DNA from: an uncultured Lachnospiraceae bacterium
GTDB lineage: Bacteria > Bacillota > Clostridia > Lachnospirales > Lachnospiraceae
Assembly (NCBI GenBank): GCA_902793685.1
Contig: CADBEN010000007.1
Location: forward strand, 1-64,000
Reading direction: 5' to 3'
Length of the DNA stretch: 64,000 nt
Every line of letters begins with the position of its first letter. The stretch's first letter is position 1. A program made the position numbers and the translations under genes. The notes under the pieces are model-generated. The model was not told where the DNA came from. It was given only the letters and a program-made list of their open reading frames with translations, and did not search any database. Below, one piece after another: positions 32,201-41,008 of this stretch.

Positions 32201-33511
32201 ATGTCGGGAAGCAGCCGTACAGATAAAAACAGCGGAAACGCGGGAATCAGGGAATTCAAAGTCGCCGGATTCCCGCTTCCTTTATACCTCGGGATCCTGG
32301 CTGTGACCATCGGCTGTATGTATACCGGCTGTATCCCGAAGGGGCTGGTGGGCGGCATGCTGCTCCTCATGGTCTTCGGCGAAGGGCTGAACACCATCGG
32401 AAACACGGTACCGGTGGTGAAGACCTACCTCGGCGGCTCCGTCCTCTGCATTCTGGGCGCGGCAGTGCTCCGGGCTGTGGGTTTCTTCCCCGCGGATGCG
32501 CTGGAGATCATGGACGACTTCGTGAACCGCAATGATTTCCTGGTGTTCTACATCGCGGCCCTGATCTGCGGCAGCCTCTTCAACATCGACCGCGACCTTC
32601 TCATCCGGGCAACAGTGCGCATCCTGCCGACGGCAGTGCTTGCGATTGCTGCAGGCGCCGTGGTGACCGGCCTTCTCGGCATGCTTCTCGGAAACACCTT
32701 TCTGGAAAGCCTGCTCTACATGTATATCCCCATGACCAGCGGCGGCATGACCGCAGGCGCGGTCCCCCTTTCCGCCATGTATTCCTCCGTTCTGGGCACG
32801 GACCCGGGGGAAGTGCTGACCCGGATCGCGCCGGCCACCGTGCTGGGGAATGTGATCGCCATCATCCTCGGCGGCCTTGCCAACAATCTGGGGGAGCGCC
32901 GGCCTGAGCTCACCGGAAACGGCCGTCTGGTGAACGACGGGAAACCCGTTCCCGCCCGGCCGCCCATGAAACCTACCTTCCAGAGCCTTTTCACCGGTCT
33001 CATCATCTCCCTCGCCTTCTATCAGCTGGGCGCCCTCTTCCACCACTTCATCCGCATCGTTCCGACCTACGCCTGGATGATCATCCTGGTGGTCCTGGTC
33101 AAGGGAACCGGGATCCTCTCTGAAGCGCTGGAGGACGCGGCCCGGGAATGGGGCCAGTTTGCGATCAAAGCCTGGACCGCCGCAGCACTGGCCGGCATCG
33201 GCGCGACTCTCATTGACCTTGCGACCATCATGAAGACCATGACGCCCCTCTATTTCCTGATCGTCGTCATCGGCGTCCTGACCATCACCCTGACTGCCGC
33301 TTTCATCGGCAGTAAGTTCATGGGCTTTTATCCCCTGGAAGCGTCCATCGCCGCGGGGATGTGCACCACCAACATGGGCGGTTCCGGCAATGTCGCCGTT
33401 CTCTCCAGCGCCCACCGCATGGAGCTTCTGCCCTTCGCGCAGATCGTGACCCGCTCCTGCGGCGCCCTGATGCTGACCCTCGGCGGGATCCTGATCCAGC
33501 TGCTGGCATAG
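32201..33511 (+). CDS. 2-hydroxycarboxylate transporter family protein
   Basis: A 436-aa integral membrane carrier of the 2HCT (CitS/MleP/CimH) family, which imports citrate, malate or related hydroxyacids with Na+ or H+. About 11 hydrophobic segments are visible. The two characteristic re-entrant-loop regions carry GGMTAGAVPLS and CTTNMGGSGNVAVLS. GAAAGAAGG is upstream of the ATG. No citrate lyase or malolactic enzyme genes are nearby, so the substrate cannot be deduced from context. The gap to the peptidase gene is 21 nt. Confidence 0.88.
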   Translation: MSGSSRTDKNSGNAGIREFKVAGFPLPLYLGILAVTIGCMYTGCIPKGLVGGMLLLMVFGEGLNTIGNTVPVVKTYLGGSVLCILGAAVLRAVGFFPADALEIMDDFVNRNDFLVFYIAALICGSLFNIDRDLLIRATVRILPTAVLAIAAGAVVTGLLGMLLGNTFLESLLYMYIPMTSGGMTAGAVPLSAMYSSVLGTDPGEVLTRIAPATVLGNVIAIILGGLANNLGERRPELTGNGRLVNDGKPVPARPPMKPTFQSLFTGLIISLAFYQLGALFHHFIRIVPTYAWMIILVVLVKGTGILSEALEDAAREWGQFAIKAWTAAALAGIGATLIDLATIMKTMTPLYFLIVVIGVLTITLTAAFIGSKFMGFYPLEASIAAGMCTTNMGGSGNVAVLSSAHRMELLPFAQIVTRSCGALMLTLGGILIQLLA

Positions 33512-33588
33512 AAACGAACTGCCCGGCACCTGCACCCGCGCTGTCCGAAACGGTGCTCACCGCCCGTATACCCCTCCCGGAGGACTCC

Positions 33589-34233
33589 ATGGCAAAGCTC
33601 TATATCTCCGACATGCACTTCTTCCACGACAATCTGAACCACCGCATGGACTGCCGCGGTTTCAAAAATGCCGAGGAACTGAACGCCCACATGATCCGGC
33701 AGTGGAACAGCCGGGTCACGGACAAGGACGAGGTCTTTCTCCTCGGCGATTTCTCCGCAGGCTACTGCATCGGCACCACCCACGTGCTGGAAAAGCTGAA
33801 CGGAAAGCTGCACCTGATCCTGGGAAACCACGACGGCTTTCTCGAGGATAAGCGCTTTGACCGCTCCCGCTTTGTCTGGATCAAAGAGTACGCGGAGATC
33901 CGGGACAACAAGCGGAAGGTCATCCTCTGCCACTACCCTGTTTTCTGCTACAACGGCCAGTACCGCCGCAACGCGGAGGAGGTCTTCTACACCTACATGC
34001 TCTACGGCCATGTCCACAATTCCATGGACGAAATGCTGGTGGACCGCTTCATCAAAGAAACGCGGCAGGCACGCCGCGTCATACGCGAGGGCCATGCGCC
34101 GGAGCCGGTCCCCTGTCAGATGATCAACTGTTTCTGTATGTTTTCCGACTACATCCCCCTTACGCTGGATGAGTGGATCGCGGTCGATGCTGACCGCCGC
34201 GCAAAGCTGCCGCAGTACGAAGTACAGTCGTAA
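33589..34233 (+). CDS. Metallophosphoesterase
   Basis: A 214-aa calcineurin-like phosphoesterase. Metal-binding motifs are SDMHFFHDN (Asp-x-His), LLGDFSAG (in place of the usual GDH/GDxxD), LGNHDGF, CHYPVF and YGHVHNS. The start at 33589 follows GGAGG by 5 nt; the longer in-frame ORF runs back into the transporter gene and is rejected. Probable cytoplasmic phosphodiesterase or phosphatase; the substrate is unknown. It is followed by a strong terminator. Confidence 0.87.
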   Translation: MAKLYISDMHFFHDNLNHRMDCRGFKNAEELNAHMIRQWNSRVTDKDEVFLLGDFSAGYCIGTTHVLEKLNGKLHLILGNHDGFLEDKRFDRSRFVWIKEYAEIRDNKRKVILCHYPVFCYNGQYRRNAEEVFYTYMLYGHVHNSMDEMLVDRFIKETRQARRVIREGHAPEPVPCQMINCFCMFSDYIPLTLDEWIAVDADRRAKLPQYEVQS

Positions 34234-34277
34234 AAAACCCCTGAGCACAGGCTGATATGCCGGGCTCCGGGGTTTTT
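34233..34277. terminator. Terminator after the phosphoesterase gene
   Basis: AAAAACCCC pairs with GGGGTTTTT (34269-34277) around an interior loop containing GAGC/GCTC. It is suitable for both strands and separates the convergent phosphoesterase and phosphatase genes. Confidence 0.7.
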
Positions 34278-34349
34278 CCTTTACTTTTCTTCCGTTTCTC
34301 TCTTGTTCTGATCTTCCGGCTCGGTTTTCCGGGCCGGTTCCGGCAGGAC

Positions 34350-35090
34350 TCACTCCGGATCCTTCTCAAAGCCTTCCGGGTCATCGCCGAAGCACTCCAC
34401 ATAGCGGGCGCGGCGGGACACCTCCTGCCCTCCCAGAAGAAGATGGGCGGTGGATCCGAATTCGTTGATCCGGAAATTCGCGATCCCCTGCTGCCGTTCC
34501 TCCGTGAACATGCTGGTGACGCCGGTGGGCGCGCAGCAGAAGCCGTGCCAGAGAAGCATGGGAGAGATGCCGGTCAGGTGCCCCAGCAGGATGCACTCGA
34601 TCCCGAAATGACACACAAAGGCGACGGTGTCGTGATTCGGCCGTTCCGCCCGGTAGATGTGTCCGTCCCGGACGTACCCGTGGGTCGCGATCAGCGCGTC
34701 CAGAGAAGCGCAGACCTTGTCGGCCAGTTCTTTGATATGGTTTTCCCGGAAGCAGGGAATATCCGTCCAGGTATCGATAGAGTATGCCTCGGGATACTTC
34801 GTCCAGTCCGCGGGAAACCAGTCCCAGACAATGGAAGGATTTTTTCTCCCCGGCCGCAGGATCCGCGGCGGGAATTCCTGAAGCCAGTCGCAGGTCACCG
34901 CCGTCTTTCCGGTCTTTTCCAGCAGAAAAGACGCGGTTCTCTGCGCTCTTCCCAGGGGAGACACGTAAAAATGCGTTATGTCAAAGCGCCCTGTACTCTC
35001 TGCAAGCAGAGACGCCTCGCGGTCACCGCGGGGCGTCAGAGAGTCATTTGCGTAATCGGGATCGCCGTGACGGATCATCAGGATCCGCAT
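34350..35090 (-). CDS. Histidine phosphatase superfamily protein
   Basis: A 246-aa phosphoglycerate-mutase-like phosphatase. It has the catalytic RHG motif (MRILMIRHGDPD, His8), a second conserved arginine in SPLGRAQRTASFL, and the late catalytic histidine in VAFVCHFGIECIL. A middle insertion (about 80-130, WDWFPADWTKYPEAY) is aromatic-rich. It begins 4 nt after the secreted repeat protein gene on the same strand. Its own Shine-Dalgarno is weak, so it may depend on coupling. The substrate is unknown. Confidence 0.85.
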   Translation of the reverse strand: MRILMIRHGDPDYANDSLTPRGDREASLLAESTGRFDITHFYVSPLGRAQRTASFLLEKTGKTAVTCDWLQEFPPRILRPGRKNPSIVWDWFPADWTKYPEAYSIDTWTDIPCFRENHIKELADKVCASLDALIATHGYVRDGHIYRAERPNHDTVAFVCHFGIECILLGHLTGISPMLLWHGFCCAPTGVTSMFTEERQQGIANFRINEFGSTAHLLLGGQEVSRRARYVECFGDDPEGFEKDPE

Positions 35091-35094
35091 TGAC

Positions 35095-35814
35095 TCAGAA
35101 CCCGAACCAGGCAGCCGCCGCGTTCAGAGCGCTGGTGATGTCGTCCTGGGTGATCCCGGTCTGATCCATCGCCTGCTGTGCTGCGCCTGCCGCGTCGGCG
35201 ATACTCTGATTGATCTGCTCTTCGGTGATTCCTGCATCAGCCGCAGCCTGCTGCGCCTGCGTGACGCCTTCATTGACCATCTGGTTTACATCGTTTTCAG
35301 TAAGGCTTGAGGCTGCTTCCTGCGCCGCCTGCATGATCTGGTTCACGTCATTTTCCGTCAGGCCGGAGGCCGCTTCCTGCGCCTGGCTCAGGATCTCCTG
35401 CCCCTGGGCTGCCGCCGCGTCGATGTCTGCCTGGGTGATGCCGGCCTGGTCCATGGCCTGCTGTGCCAGTGCTGCCGCGTCAGAAGCCGCCTGGCTGATC
35501 TGCTCTTCCGTGATGCCGGCCTGGTCCATGGCCTGCTGTGCCTGCCGGGCAATATTCTCGACCCATGCGCCGTCAGCACCTACCGTGTATCCGTCCGGGG
35601 TGATTCCGTTCTCAAGCATGATGCCGTTCTCATTGAAGTAATACCATGCGCCGTTGATCTGCTCCCAGGTATTGGCTGCAAAGGAGCCGTCTGTCAGCTG
35701 GTACACCCATCCTGCAGGACTGTTCTCCCATCCTGCCGCAAAACTGCTCATGCACATTCCGGCTGCCAGAACTGCCGCAATACCGACTGCTGCGATCTTC
35801 TTCAATAATCTCAT
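35095..35814 (-). CDS. Secreted repeat protein with cell-wall-binding-like module
   Basis: A 239-aa exported protein. A signal peptide (1-27, ending SFAA) precedes a CW-binding-like module (GWVYQLTDGSFAANTW, AWYYFNENG, ITPDGYTVGADGAWV). The rest (about 90-235) is built from about six imperfect 20-30 residue repeats of the forms AQQAMDQAGITEEQI and AQEAASSLTENDVNQM. The repeats are acidic, Gln/Ala-rich and predicted helical. No catalytic motif. It sits behind a clear promoter and upstream of the histidine phosphatase. Its module resembles that of the protein at 1705. Surface location is inferred from signal and module. Confidence 0.72.
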   Translation of the reverse strand: MRLLKKIAAVGIAAVLAAGMCMSSFAAGWENSPAGWVYQLTDGSFAANTWEQINGAWYYFNENGIMLENGITPDGYTVGADGAWVENIARQAQQAMDQAGITEEQISQAASDAAALAQQAMDQAGITQADIDAAAAQGQEILSQAQEAASGLTENDVNQIMQAAQEAASSLTENDVNQMVNEGVTQAQQAAADAGITEEQINQSIADAAGAAQQAMDQTGITQDDITSALNAAAAWFGF

Positions 35815-35909
35815 CCTTCTGCCTGCCTTTCTGAATCAGTTGCTGTTTGCGCAAAAAGCTGCCGGCCCGCCGGCGGATTCAGCTTCCGGCGAATGCTTTC
35901 CGTATTATC

Positions 35910-35938
35910 AGTATATCTTTTTTACTTTCCCTGTACAA
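35910..35938 (-). promoter_or_regulatory. Promoter of the secreted repeat protein gene
   Basis: Minus strand: -35 TTGTAC (35933-35938), 17-bp spacer, -10 TATACT (35910-35915), pointing at the gene starting at 35814. It lies just past the stop of the DUF4250 gene. Confidence 0.7.
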
Positions 35939-35950
35939 TGTACATTCCGG

Positions 35951-36130
35951 TCATTTCGCCACGAACTGGCGGCTGCTTTCGCTGTAGGTAAAACCGATAT
36001 CCGACAGCACTTCCCGGAGTTCTTCTTCCGAAGCGTCCAGGTCCGCGGCGACGTCTGCGACCGTCAGACTGGTGTCCCGGAGTTTCATGTTGACCATGCT
36101 TAAAAGAATAAACGGATTTCCGATATTCAT
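35951..36130 (-). CDS. DUF4250 family small protein
   Basis: A 59-aa protein (begins MNIGNPFILLSMVNMKLRD, ends SSRQFVAK) matching the DUF4250 family of short Clostridia proteins with unknown function. The middle (LTVADVAADLDASEEELRE) has a helix-turn-helix look, and the end (IGFTYSESSRQFV) a short hairpin, so DNA or protein binding is conceivable. AGGAGG lies 7 nt before the ATG. The ATG overlaps the stop of the RNA methyltransferase gene (ATGA), so the pair is translationally coupled. It falls below common ORF length cut-offs. Confidence 0.85.
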   Translation of the reverse strand: MNIGNPFILLSMVNMKLRDTSLTVADVAADLDASEEELREVLSDIGFTYSESSRQFVAK

Positions 36131-37035
36131 TCCGATTCCTCCTTTCTTACCCCCGGGCGGCTTCCGAGCTGCCAGAATGCCACTGCGGAAGCCGCAGCCA
36201 CATTCAGAGAGTCCACGCCGTGGCTCATGGGGATCATGATGGTATAGTCGCAGGACGCGATGGTCCGGGCGGCAAGGCCGTCCCCCTCCGTCCCGAGGAA
36301 GACCGCGAGCCGCGGCTCCTGAAGGACTGCCGGATCGTCGATCCGGACAGAGCGTTCCTCCAGCGCCATGGCTGCAGTCCGGAAGCCCAGCGCCTGCAGC
36401 TGTTCCACGCTGTTCCCGGCTGCGGGATTCCGCTGTACGCTGTTTCCGGTTCCGGCTGAAGAGTCTTCCCCCACGCCGGCTCCCGGGCGCTCCCTGATAT
36501 AGGTCCAGGGGATCTGGAACACCGTTCCCATACTCACACGGGCCGCGCGGCGGTAATAAGGATCGCTGCAGCCTTCCGTGAGCAGCACCGCGTCCAGGTT
36601 CAGCGCGGCGGCAGAGCGGAAGATCGCTCCGACGTTCGTGGGATTCACCACGTTCTCCAGCACCGCCACCGTCCGCGCGTTTTCGCAGATCTTTTCTGCA
36701 GAAGGCAGTTCCCTCCGCCGCATGGCGCAGAGCATTCCCCGGGTCAGCTGAAAACCGGTCAGCCGGGTCAGGATCTCCGGCGCTGCGGTGTAGACCGGTG
36801 TGTCCGGGAAACGGGCAAGAAGCGCCGCGGCCTCTGTTTTGCAGAGCATCTCCGGTGCCGCGAGAAAAGACTCCGGCATATGGCCGGCATCCGCCGCGCG
36901 GGTGATGACCTTGGGGCTTTCCGCAATAAAAAGTCCGGGCGCCGGTTCGTAATAATGCAGAAGCTGCGCCTCGTTCAGCCGGGCGTAAACGTCCAGTTCA
37001 GGCGCGGCAAAATCAGTGATGGTGATCCGGTTCAT
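36127..37035 (-). CDS. TrmH/SpoU family RNA 2'-O-methyltransferase
   Basis: A 302-aa SPOUT methyltransferase acting on rRNA or tRNA ribose. The catalytic domain shows motif 1 (LENVVNPTNVGAIFRSA), motif 2 (FLGTEGDGL) and motif 3 (IPMSHGVDSLNVAAASAV), which form the knotted SAM site. The N-terminal substrate-binding domain (about 1-110) is degenerate. A low-complexity insertion (about 210-240, GEDSSAGTGNSVQ) lies between motifs 1 and 2. The start at 37035 follows GGAGG; the longer frame lacks support. The stop overlaps the DUF4250 start. Target nucleotide unknown. Confidence 0.9.
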   Translation of the reverse strand: MNRITITDFAAPELDVYARLNEAQLLHYYEPAPGLFIAESPKVITRAADAGHMPESFLAAPEMLCKTEAAALLARFPDTPVYTAAPEILTRLTGFQLTRGMLCAMRRRELPSAEKICENARTVAVLENVVNPTNVGAIFRSAAALNLDAVLLTEGCSDPYYRRAARVSMGTVFQIPWTYIRERPGAGVGEDSSAGTGNSVQRNPAAGNSVEQLQALGFRTAAMALEERSVRIDDPAVLQEPRLAVFLGTEGDGLAARTIASCDYTIMIPMSHGVDSLNVAAASAVAFWQLGSRPGVRKEESE

Positions 37036-37256
37036 CCGGTGCTTCCTCCGTCTGCCAGTCTGCGTTCCTTTTCCGGCGAAAAGCGGCCTGGCGCCTTTGT
37101 CTGCCGGAAACCGGCACAGTTTCTTCCGGCCCGGAACGGTATCATCATAGCAGAATTCTCCCGGGCGCGAAAGGTTGACAAATAGAGTAAAATGGTTAGG
37201 TAAGTTTGGAACAACCGGCATTGATAACTCAAAGTTTTCAGGAGTAAACAGAAATC

Positions 37257-38063
37257 ATGATCACATACAAAAAAACGATGAAGCATCACTTTGCAGTTCC
37301 GGGAAAAGTGCTTGCGGCCATTTTGACGGCGGCTTCTCTCTCCCTGACTGCCTGCGGCGGCAGTACTCCCGCGCAGTCCACGGCGGCAGAGTCCACGGCG
37401 GCAGAGACTGCGTCGGCTGCTCCGGCAGCGCAGGAGACCACCGCAGCCCCGGAAACCACCGCAATCCGGGAGACCGCTGCGGCTCCGGCGGAATCCGCCG
37501 CGGAAACCGCCTCTGAAACCGCTGCTGTTCCGGAAGAAACCGTCGCCCTCGACACTCTCACGCCGGATCCGGCGTACGACTTCTGGAACGGCGACTGGTT
37601 CGGCTGGTGGGAAGCGACAGATCCCCAGGGCGACTGGGTACAGCTGAAGGATCTGAAGATCGCCCTTCTTTGCCAGATCCGGGTCGCGAAGAACGGCCGG
37701 GGCGTCCTCATGCTGTGGGACAACAATCTGCCGCGGACCGACGCCATCTGTGAGATCAACCTTACCGTAGATAAAGACAAAGGCGCCCACGGCGTCGCGA
37801 CCTCCGGCGAAGGCTATTTTATCTCCTCCGACGTCCTGGAAGGGGACTGGGTCATCGACCCCGAACAGTCGGGGCATGACGGAATGATCCGCATCGACGG
37901 CACCTGCATCGAAGACGGCGTAAAGCAGTTTGACTACCACGTTTACCTGATGAAATGGGGCGCCGACTGGAGCGCCGTCGACGAGATCGATCAGCCTCCG
38001 CTGATGGAATGGTACAATGTTTACCGGGACAATGGTTTTGAAATGCCCCACGAACTCCCGTAA
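37257..38063 (+). CDS. Lipoprotein of unknown function
   Basis: A 268-aa protein with a lipobox (SLSLTAC, Cys33), so probably attached to the outer face of the membrane. Residues about 35-100 are a Thr/Ala/Glu-rich linker (repeats like AAESTAAET). The C-terminal domain (about 105-268) begins with FWNGDWFGWWEA and is beta-rich with several aromatic residues. I do not assign it to a characterised family. AGGAG lies 12 nt upstream of the ATG, which is rather long. It is followed by a strong terminator. Confidence 0.7.
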   Translation: MITYKKTMKHHFAVPGKVLAAILTAASLSLTACGGSTPAQSTAAESTAAETASAAPAAQETTAAPETTAIRETAAAPAESAAETASETAAVPEETVALDTLTPDPAYDFWNGDWFGWWEATDPQGDWVQLKDLKIALLCQIRVAKNGRGVLMLWDNNLPRTDAICEINLTVDKDKGAHGVATSGEGYFISSDVLEGDWVIDPEQSGHDGMIRIDGTCIEDGVKQFDYHVYLMKWGADWSAVDEIDQPPLMEWYNVYRDNGFEMPHELP

Positions 38064-38114
38064 ACCTCTCCCGGAATGAACCGCCGGATACACGCTGAAA
38101 TACATTTTCACGCA

Positions 38115-38176
38115 AAAAACTGCCGCAGCTGCAAAGGGTATGTATCATACCCGCCAGCAGCTGCGGCAGTTTTTTT
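38115..38176. terminator. Strong bidirectional terminator
   Basis: An 18-bp stem, AAAAAACTGCCGCAGCTG (38115-38132) with CAGCTGCGGCAGTTTTTT (38158-38175), separates two convergent lipoprotein genes. The loop also contains a small GGGTATG/CATACCC hairpin. Confidence 0.9.
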
Positions 38177-38178
38177 CT

Positions 38179-39834
38179 TCACTTCAGCGCTTCCGGCTTT
38201 TCGACGGCATAGTCGCTGAAGCTCGTGGCGGCCGACGCGCCGGAAAGATCCGCGCTGTCGGAATAGTTCTTTACGGTAATCGTGTATCCGGAGGTCCCTT
38301 CGACAAGGACCGTTCCGTCCGCGGTCTGCACCGTCACGGTCCGGCCTGCATCGTCCGCGATGGTTCCTGCGTTGTAAAGGTTCGTGAGGACGCTGTCGCC
38401 GGTCACGGTCCAGGTGCTGTCCTTGCTGATATACAGGTTTGCCTGGCCGTCGCCGCCCTCGCCCGCTGCGCTCTCGTCATCGATGAATGCGCCCTTCAGG
38501 GTGCTGCCTTCGGTCATGTAAAAATCGAGCCGGGAGATGCTGTCCCAGATCACATTGCCTTCCATATCCTGGCTGATGGCCGTGAATAGGGTGTCCGCGC
38601 CGTTCGCGCCTTCGGAGCCCCAGCCGCGCTGGTTCGCGTTTCCGGTGACCTTCAGGAAGAATTCGCTGTCCTCCGCGTAAGTGATGTCCACATCCTTCAG
38701 AATAAAGGTGGACTCGGTGTTGGTGGAGTAGAACATTCCGCCGTTCTTCGCTGTCAGGGTGCCGCCGTTCATTTCAAAGGTACTGTTTCCGACCTTGGAA
38801 TCCCCGGACATGCTCTGATAGAGGATCACGTTCCAGGTGCAGTCATTCTGAGACTGGTCCGGCATGTTTCCGGTCAGGTCCGAATCAAAGAGCCGGATGG
38901 AATTCAGGCCTTCGATGCAGATCGCTTCGGAGTTGCCGGCAGTCAGCTTCGCGTTGTTCACGGCAATGTCCGCCGTGGAGTAAATGGCCGGGGAGCCGTC
39001 TCCGTTGGAAGTGTAGGTCCCGCCGTCCACCACCATGGTTCCGCCGCCGCGGTCGCTGCGGATCGCAGCGGAGGATCCGCCGTCGGTCTCTGCCGTCACG
39101 TCCCAGGCATACAGTGTTCCGCCGCCTGCCGCGTGAATGCCGCCGGAGGTGCCCTGTTTCGTCGCGATCTCCGTATCCGCGACATAGACGACACCGTCGT
39201 CGTAGGCAAACACGCCCGCGCCGCCCTTGGCGTCGGTATCGATGGTCAGATTCTTAAGGTACGTGGTGCCGCCCTTGCCAAGGACCGCCGCGCCGACGCC
39301 GTAGAAGCTGGAGGCGTCCCCGCCGGTACTGTCCGCGGAGCTGCGGATGACTTTGGTGTCTTTCACTGTGACCGTGATATCGCCGTCCACCAGGATAGCT
39401 TCCTCGTCGGTGCCGGTGGATGTGTACTCTCCGTTCGTGGTCGTCACATTGTCTGCGGGGGCATAGACCGCCGTGTATTCAATGTCCTTCGCGCTCTGGC
39501 CCGGTGCGCCTCCCGGCATGCCGCCGGGACCGCCTTTGCCGCCTTCCGGCCTGCCTTCACTGTTTTTCCCTTTGCCGCCTTCCGGCCTGCTTTCATCGTT
39601 TTTCCCTTTGCCGCCTTCCGGCCTGCCTTCACCGTTTTTCCCTTTGCCGCCTTCCGGCTTTTCTCCGTTCTCCGGCTTTTCTTCGTTCTGCGGCTTCTCC
39701 GCCGGTGTTCCGGCTTCCGCCGGGGACGGTGCGGCCGGCGCCGGCTGTGTTCCTGTGGTGCTGCCTCCGCAGCCGCTCATCATCATGGATGCCGCCAGAC
39801 CTGCGGCAAGAAGTTTCGCAAAGTTTTTTCTCAT
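38179..39834 (-). CDS. Repeat-linker lipoprotein with a beta-helix-like domain
   Basis: A 551-aa predicted lipoprotein (lipobox MMSGC, Cys22). Residues about 25-115 form a Pro/Glu/Gly/Lys linker with a 12-residue repeat of type KGKNGEGRPEGG. From about 125 on, short strand repeats with Gly/Asn/Asp turns (for example YTSTGTDEEAILVDGDITVTVKD and GGTYTSNGDGSPAIYST) suggest a right-handed beta-helix as in pectate-lyase-like or adhesin folds. No enzyme motif is identifiable. GAGGAG precedes the ATG. Surface binding is plausible but not shown. Confidence 0.7.
   Translation of the reverse strand: MRKNFAKLLAAGLAASMMMSGCGGSTTGTQPAPAAPSPAEAGTPAEKPQNEEKPENGEKPEGGKGKNGEGRPEGGKGKNDESRPEGGKGKNSEGRPEGGKGGPGGMPGGAPGQSAKDIEYTAVYAPADNVTTTNGEYTSTGTDEEAILVDGDITVTVKDTKVIRSSADSTGGDASSFYGVGAAVLGKGGTTYLKNLTIDTDAKGGAGVFAYDDGVVYVADTEIATKQGTSGGIHAAGGGTLYAWDVTAETDGGSSAAIRSDRGGGTMVVDGGTYTSNGDGSPAIYSTADIAVNNAKLTAGNSEAICIEGLNSIRLFDSDLTGNMPDQSQNDCTWNVILYQSMSGDSKVGNSTFEMNGGTLTAKNGGMFYSTNTESTFILKDVDITYAEDSEFFLKVTGNANQRGWGSEGANGADTLFTAISQDMEGNVIWDSISRLDFYMTEGSTLKGAFIDDESAAGEGGDGQANLYISKDSTWTVTGDSVLTNLYNAGTIADDAGRTVTVQTADGTVLVEGTSGYTITVKNYSDSADLSGASAATSFSDYAVEKPEALK
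39535..39655 (-). repeat. 36-bp in-frame tandem repeats
   Basis: Three and a half copies of a 36-bp unit (TTTGCCGCCTTCCGGCCTGC and 16 more bases) code for the 12-residue repeat in the linker of the beta-helix lipoprotein. Copies differ at only a few positions, so copy number may vary between strains. Confidence 0.85.
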
Positions 39835-39967
39835 CCTGTACTCCTCTGTAAAATGTTTCTTATGCCGCGAAGTATACGGACCGAATCTGAAATTACTTTG
39901 AAAGCATTGAAGATTTTTCCCGCCGGGGAAAACATGATATGATAAAAATACAGGAGATCAAACGACC

Positions 39968-40927
39968 ATGAACCTCAGAAAACTATTATCCTCCGGACGC
40001 CCGGTCCTGATGGAAGGAGCCCTCGGAGAACGGCTGAAAACTGAATACCGGCTCACCCCCGACGCAAATGTGGCCCTGGCCCGCTTTGTCTACCAGGTCC
40101 GCGGCATGGACGCGCTCTCAAAGCTCTGGAACGAATATTATCAGATCGCTGCAGACCACGGCCTGCCCTTCCTCGCGACGACCCCGACCCGGCGGGCAGG
40201 ACGGGATTTCGTCCTTGCCTCTGCCTGGAGCTCCGATATCATCGCGGACAATGTAAAACTGCTCCGGCACTGTCTACAGGAAAGACCCGGCGCGCCGCGC
40301 TTTCTGGGCGGGCTCATGGGCTGCCGGGGCGACGCCTACACCGGCGAGGGGGCTCTGACTGAGTCGGAAGCCCGGAAATACCACAGCTGGCAGGCAGAGC
40401 TCTTCCGCAAGTCGGACGTCGATTTTCTCTTTGCGGGGATCATGCCGACTCTGCCGGAAGCAAAGGGAATGGCCCAGGCCATGGCTGCCACCGGCCTTCC
40501 CTATATCATCAGCTTCACGATCCGGAAGGACGGACGGCTGATCGACGGGACCACCATTCATGACGCCATCGTCAGCATCGACCGCGGATTCTATCAGAAA
40601 CCGCTGTGCTATATGACGAACTGTGTGCACCCGGCCATCGTCTTCGAAGCCCTGTCCCAGCCCTTCAACCGGACAGATGTGGTGCGGGAGCGCTTTCTCG
40701 GCGTACAGGGAAACACCTCGCCCCTCTCCTACGAGGAACTGGACCATGCCCTCCCCGGCGCAAACCTGAAGAGCTCCGCACCGGAGCGGTTCGCGGAGGA
40801 CATGCTGCGGCTCCGGAAGGAGTTCGGGCTTCAGATCTTCGGCGGCTGCTGCGGCACGGACGGGAGATATCTGGAAGAGACCGCAAAGCGGATCGCGGAG
40901 ACAGACCCGGAAAAGACAAAGAAATGA
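39968..40927 (+). CDS. Homocysteine S-methyltransferase family protein
   Basis: A 319-aa enzyme of the Pfam homocysteine S-methyltransferase fold, a TIM barrel that uses zinc to activate thiols. Zinc ligands are visible as YMTNCVHP (first Cys) and IFGGCCGTDG (Cys pair) near the C terminus. The N-terminal MEGALGERLK replaces the usual DGG[ML] motif. The family includes enzymes using S-methylmethionine or other donors, and the exact substrate here is uncertain because the N-terminal motif is altered. AGGAG lies 11 nt before the ATG. It is followed by the GH32 gene on the same strand with an 81-nt gap. Confidence 0.8.
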   Translation: MNLRKLLSSGRPVLMEGALGERLKTEYRLTPDANVALARFVYQVRGMDALSKLWNEYYQIAADHGLPFLATTPTRRAGRDFVLASAWSSDIIADNVKLLRHCLQERPGAPRFLGGLMGCRGDAYTGEGALTESEARKYHSWQAELFRKSDVDFLFAGIMPTLPEAKGMAQAMAATGLPYIISFTIRKDGRLIDGTTIHDAIVSIDRGFYQKPLCYMTNCVHPAIVFEALSQPFNRTDVVRERFLGVQGNTSPLSYEELDHALPGANLKSSAPERFAEDMLRLRKEFGLQIFGGCCGTDGRYLEETAKRIAETDPEKTKK

Positions 40928-41008
40928 CCTGGGGATAAACACCGGAAAAAGCAAAAAACACCTGCAGTTGAACACCGGAAACGACAAGAACAGAAAAGGA
41001 GGAACAGC

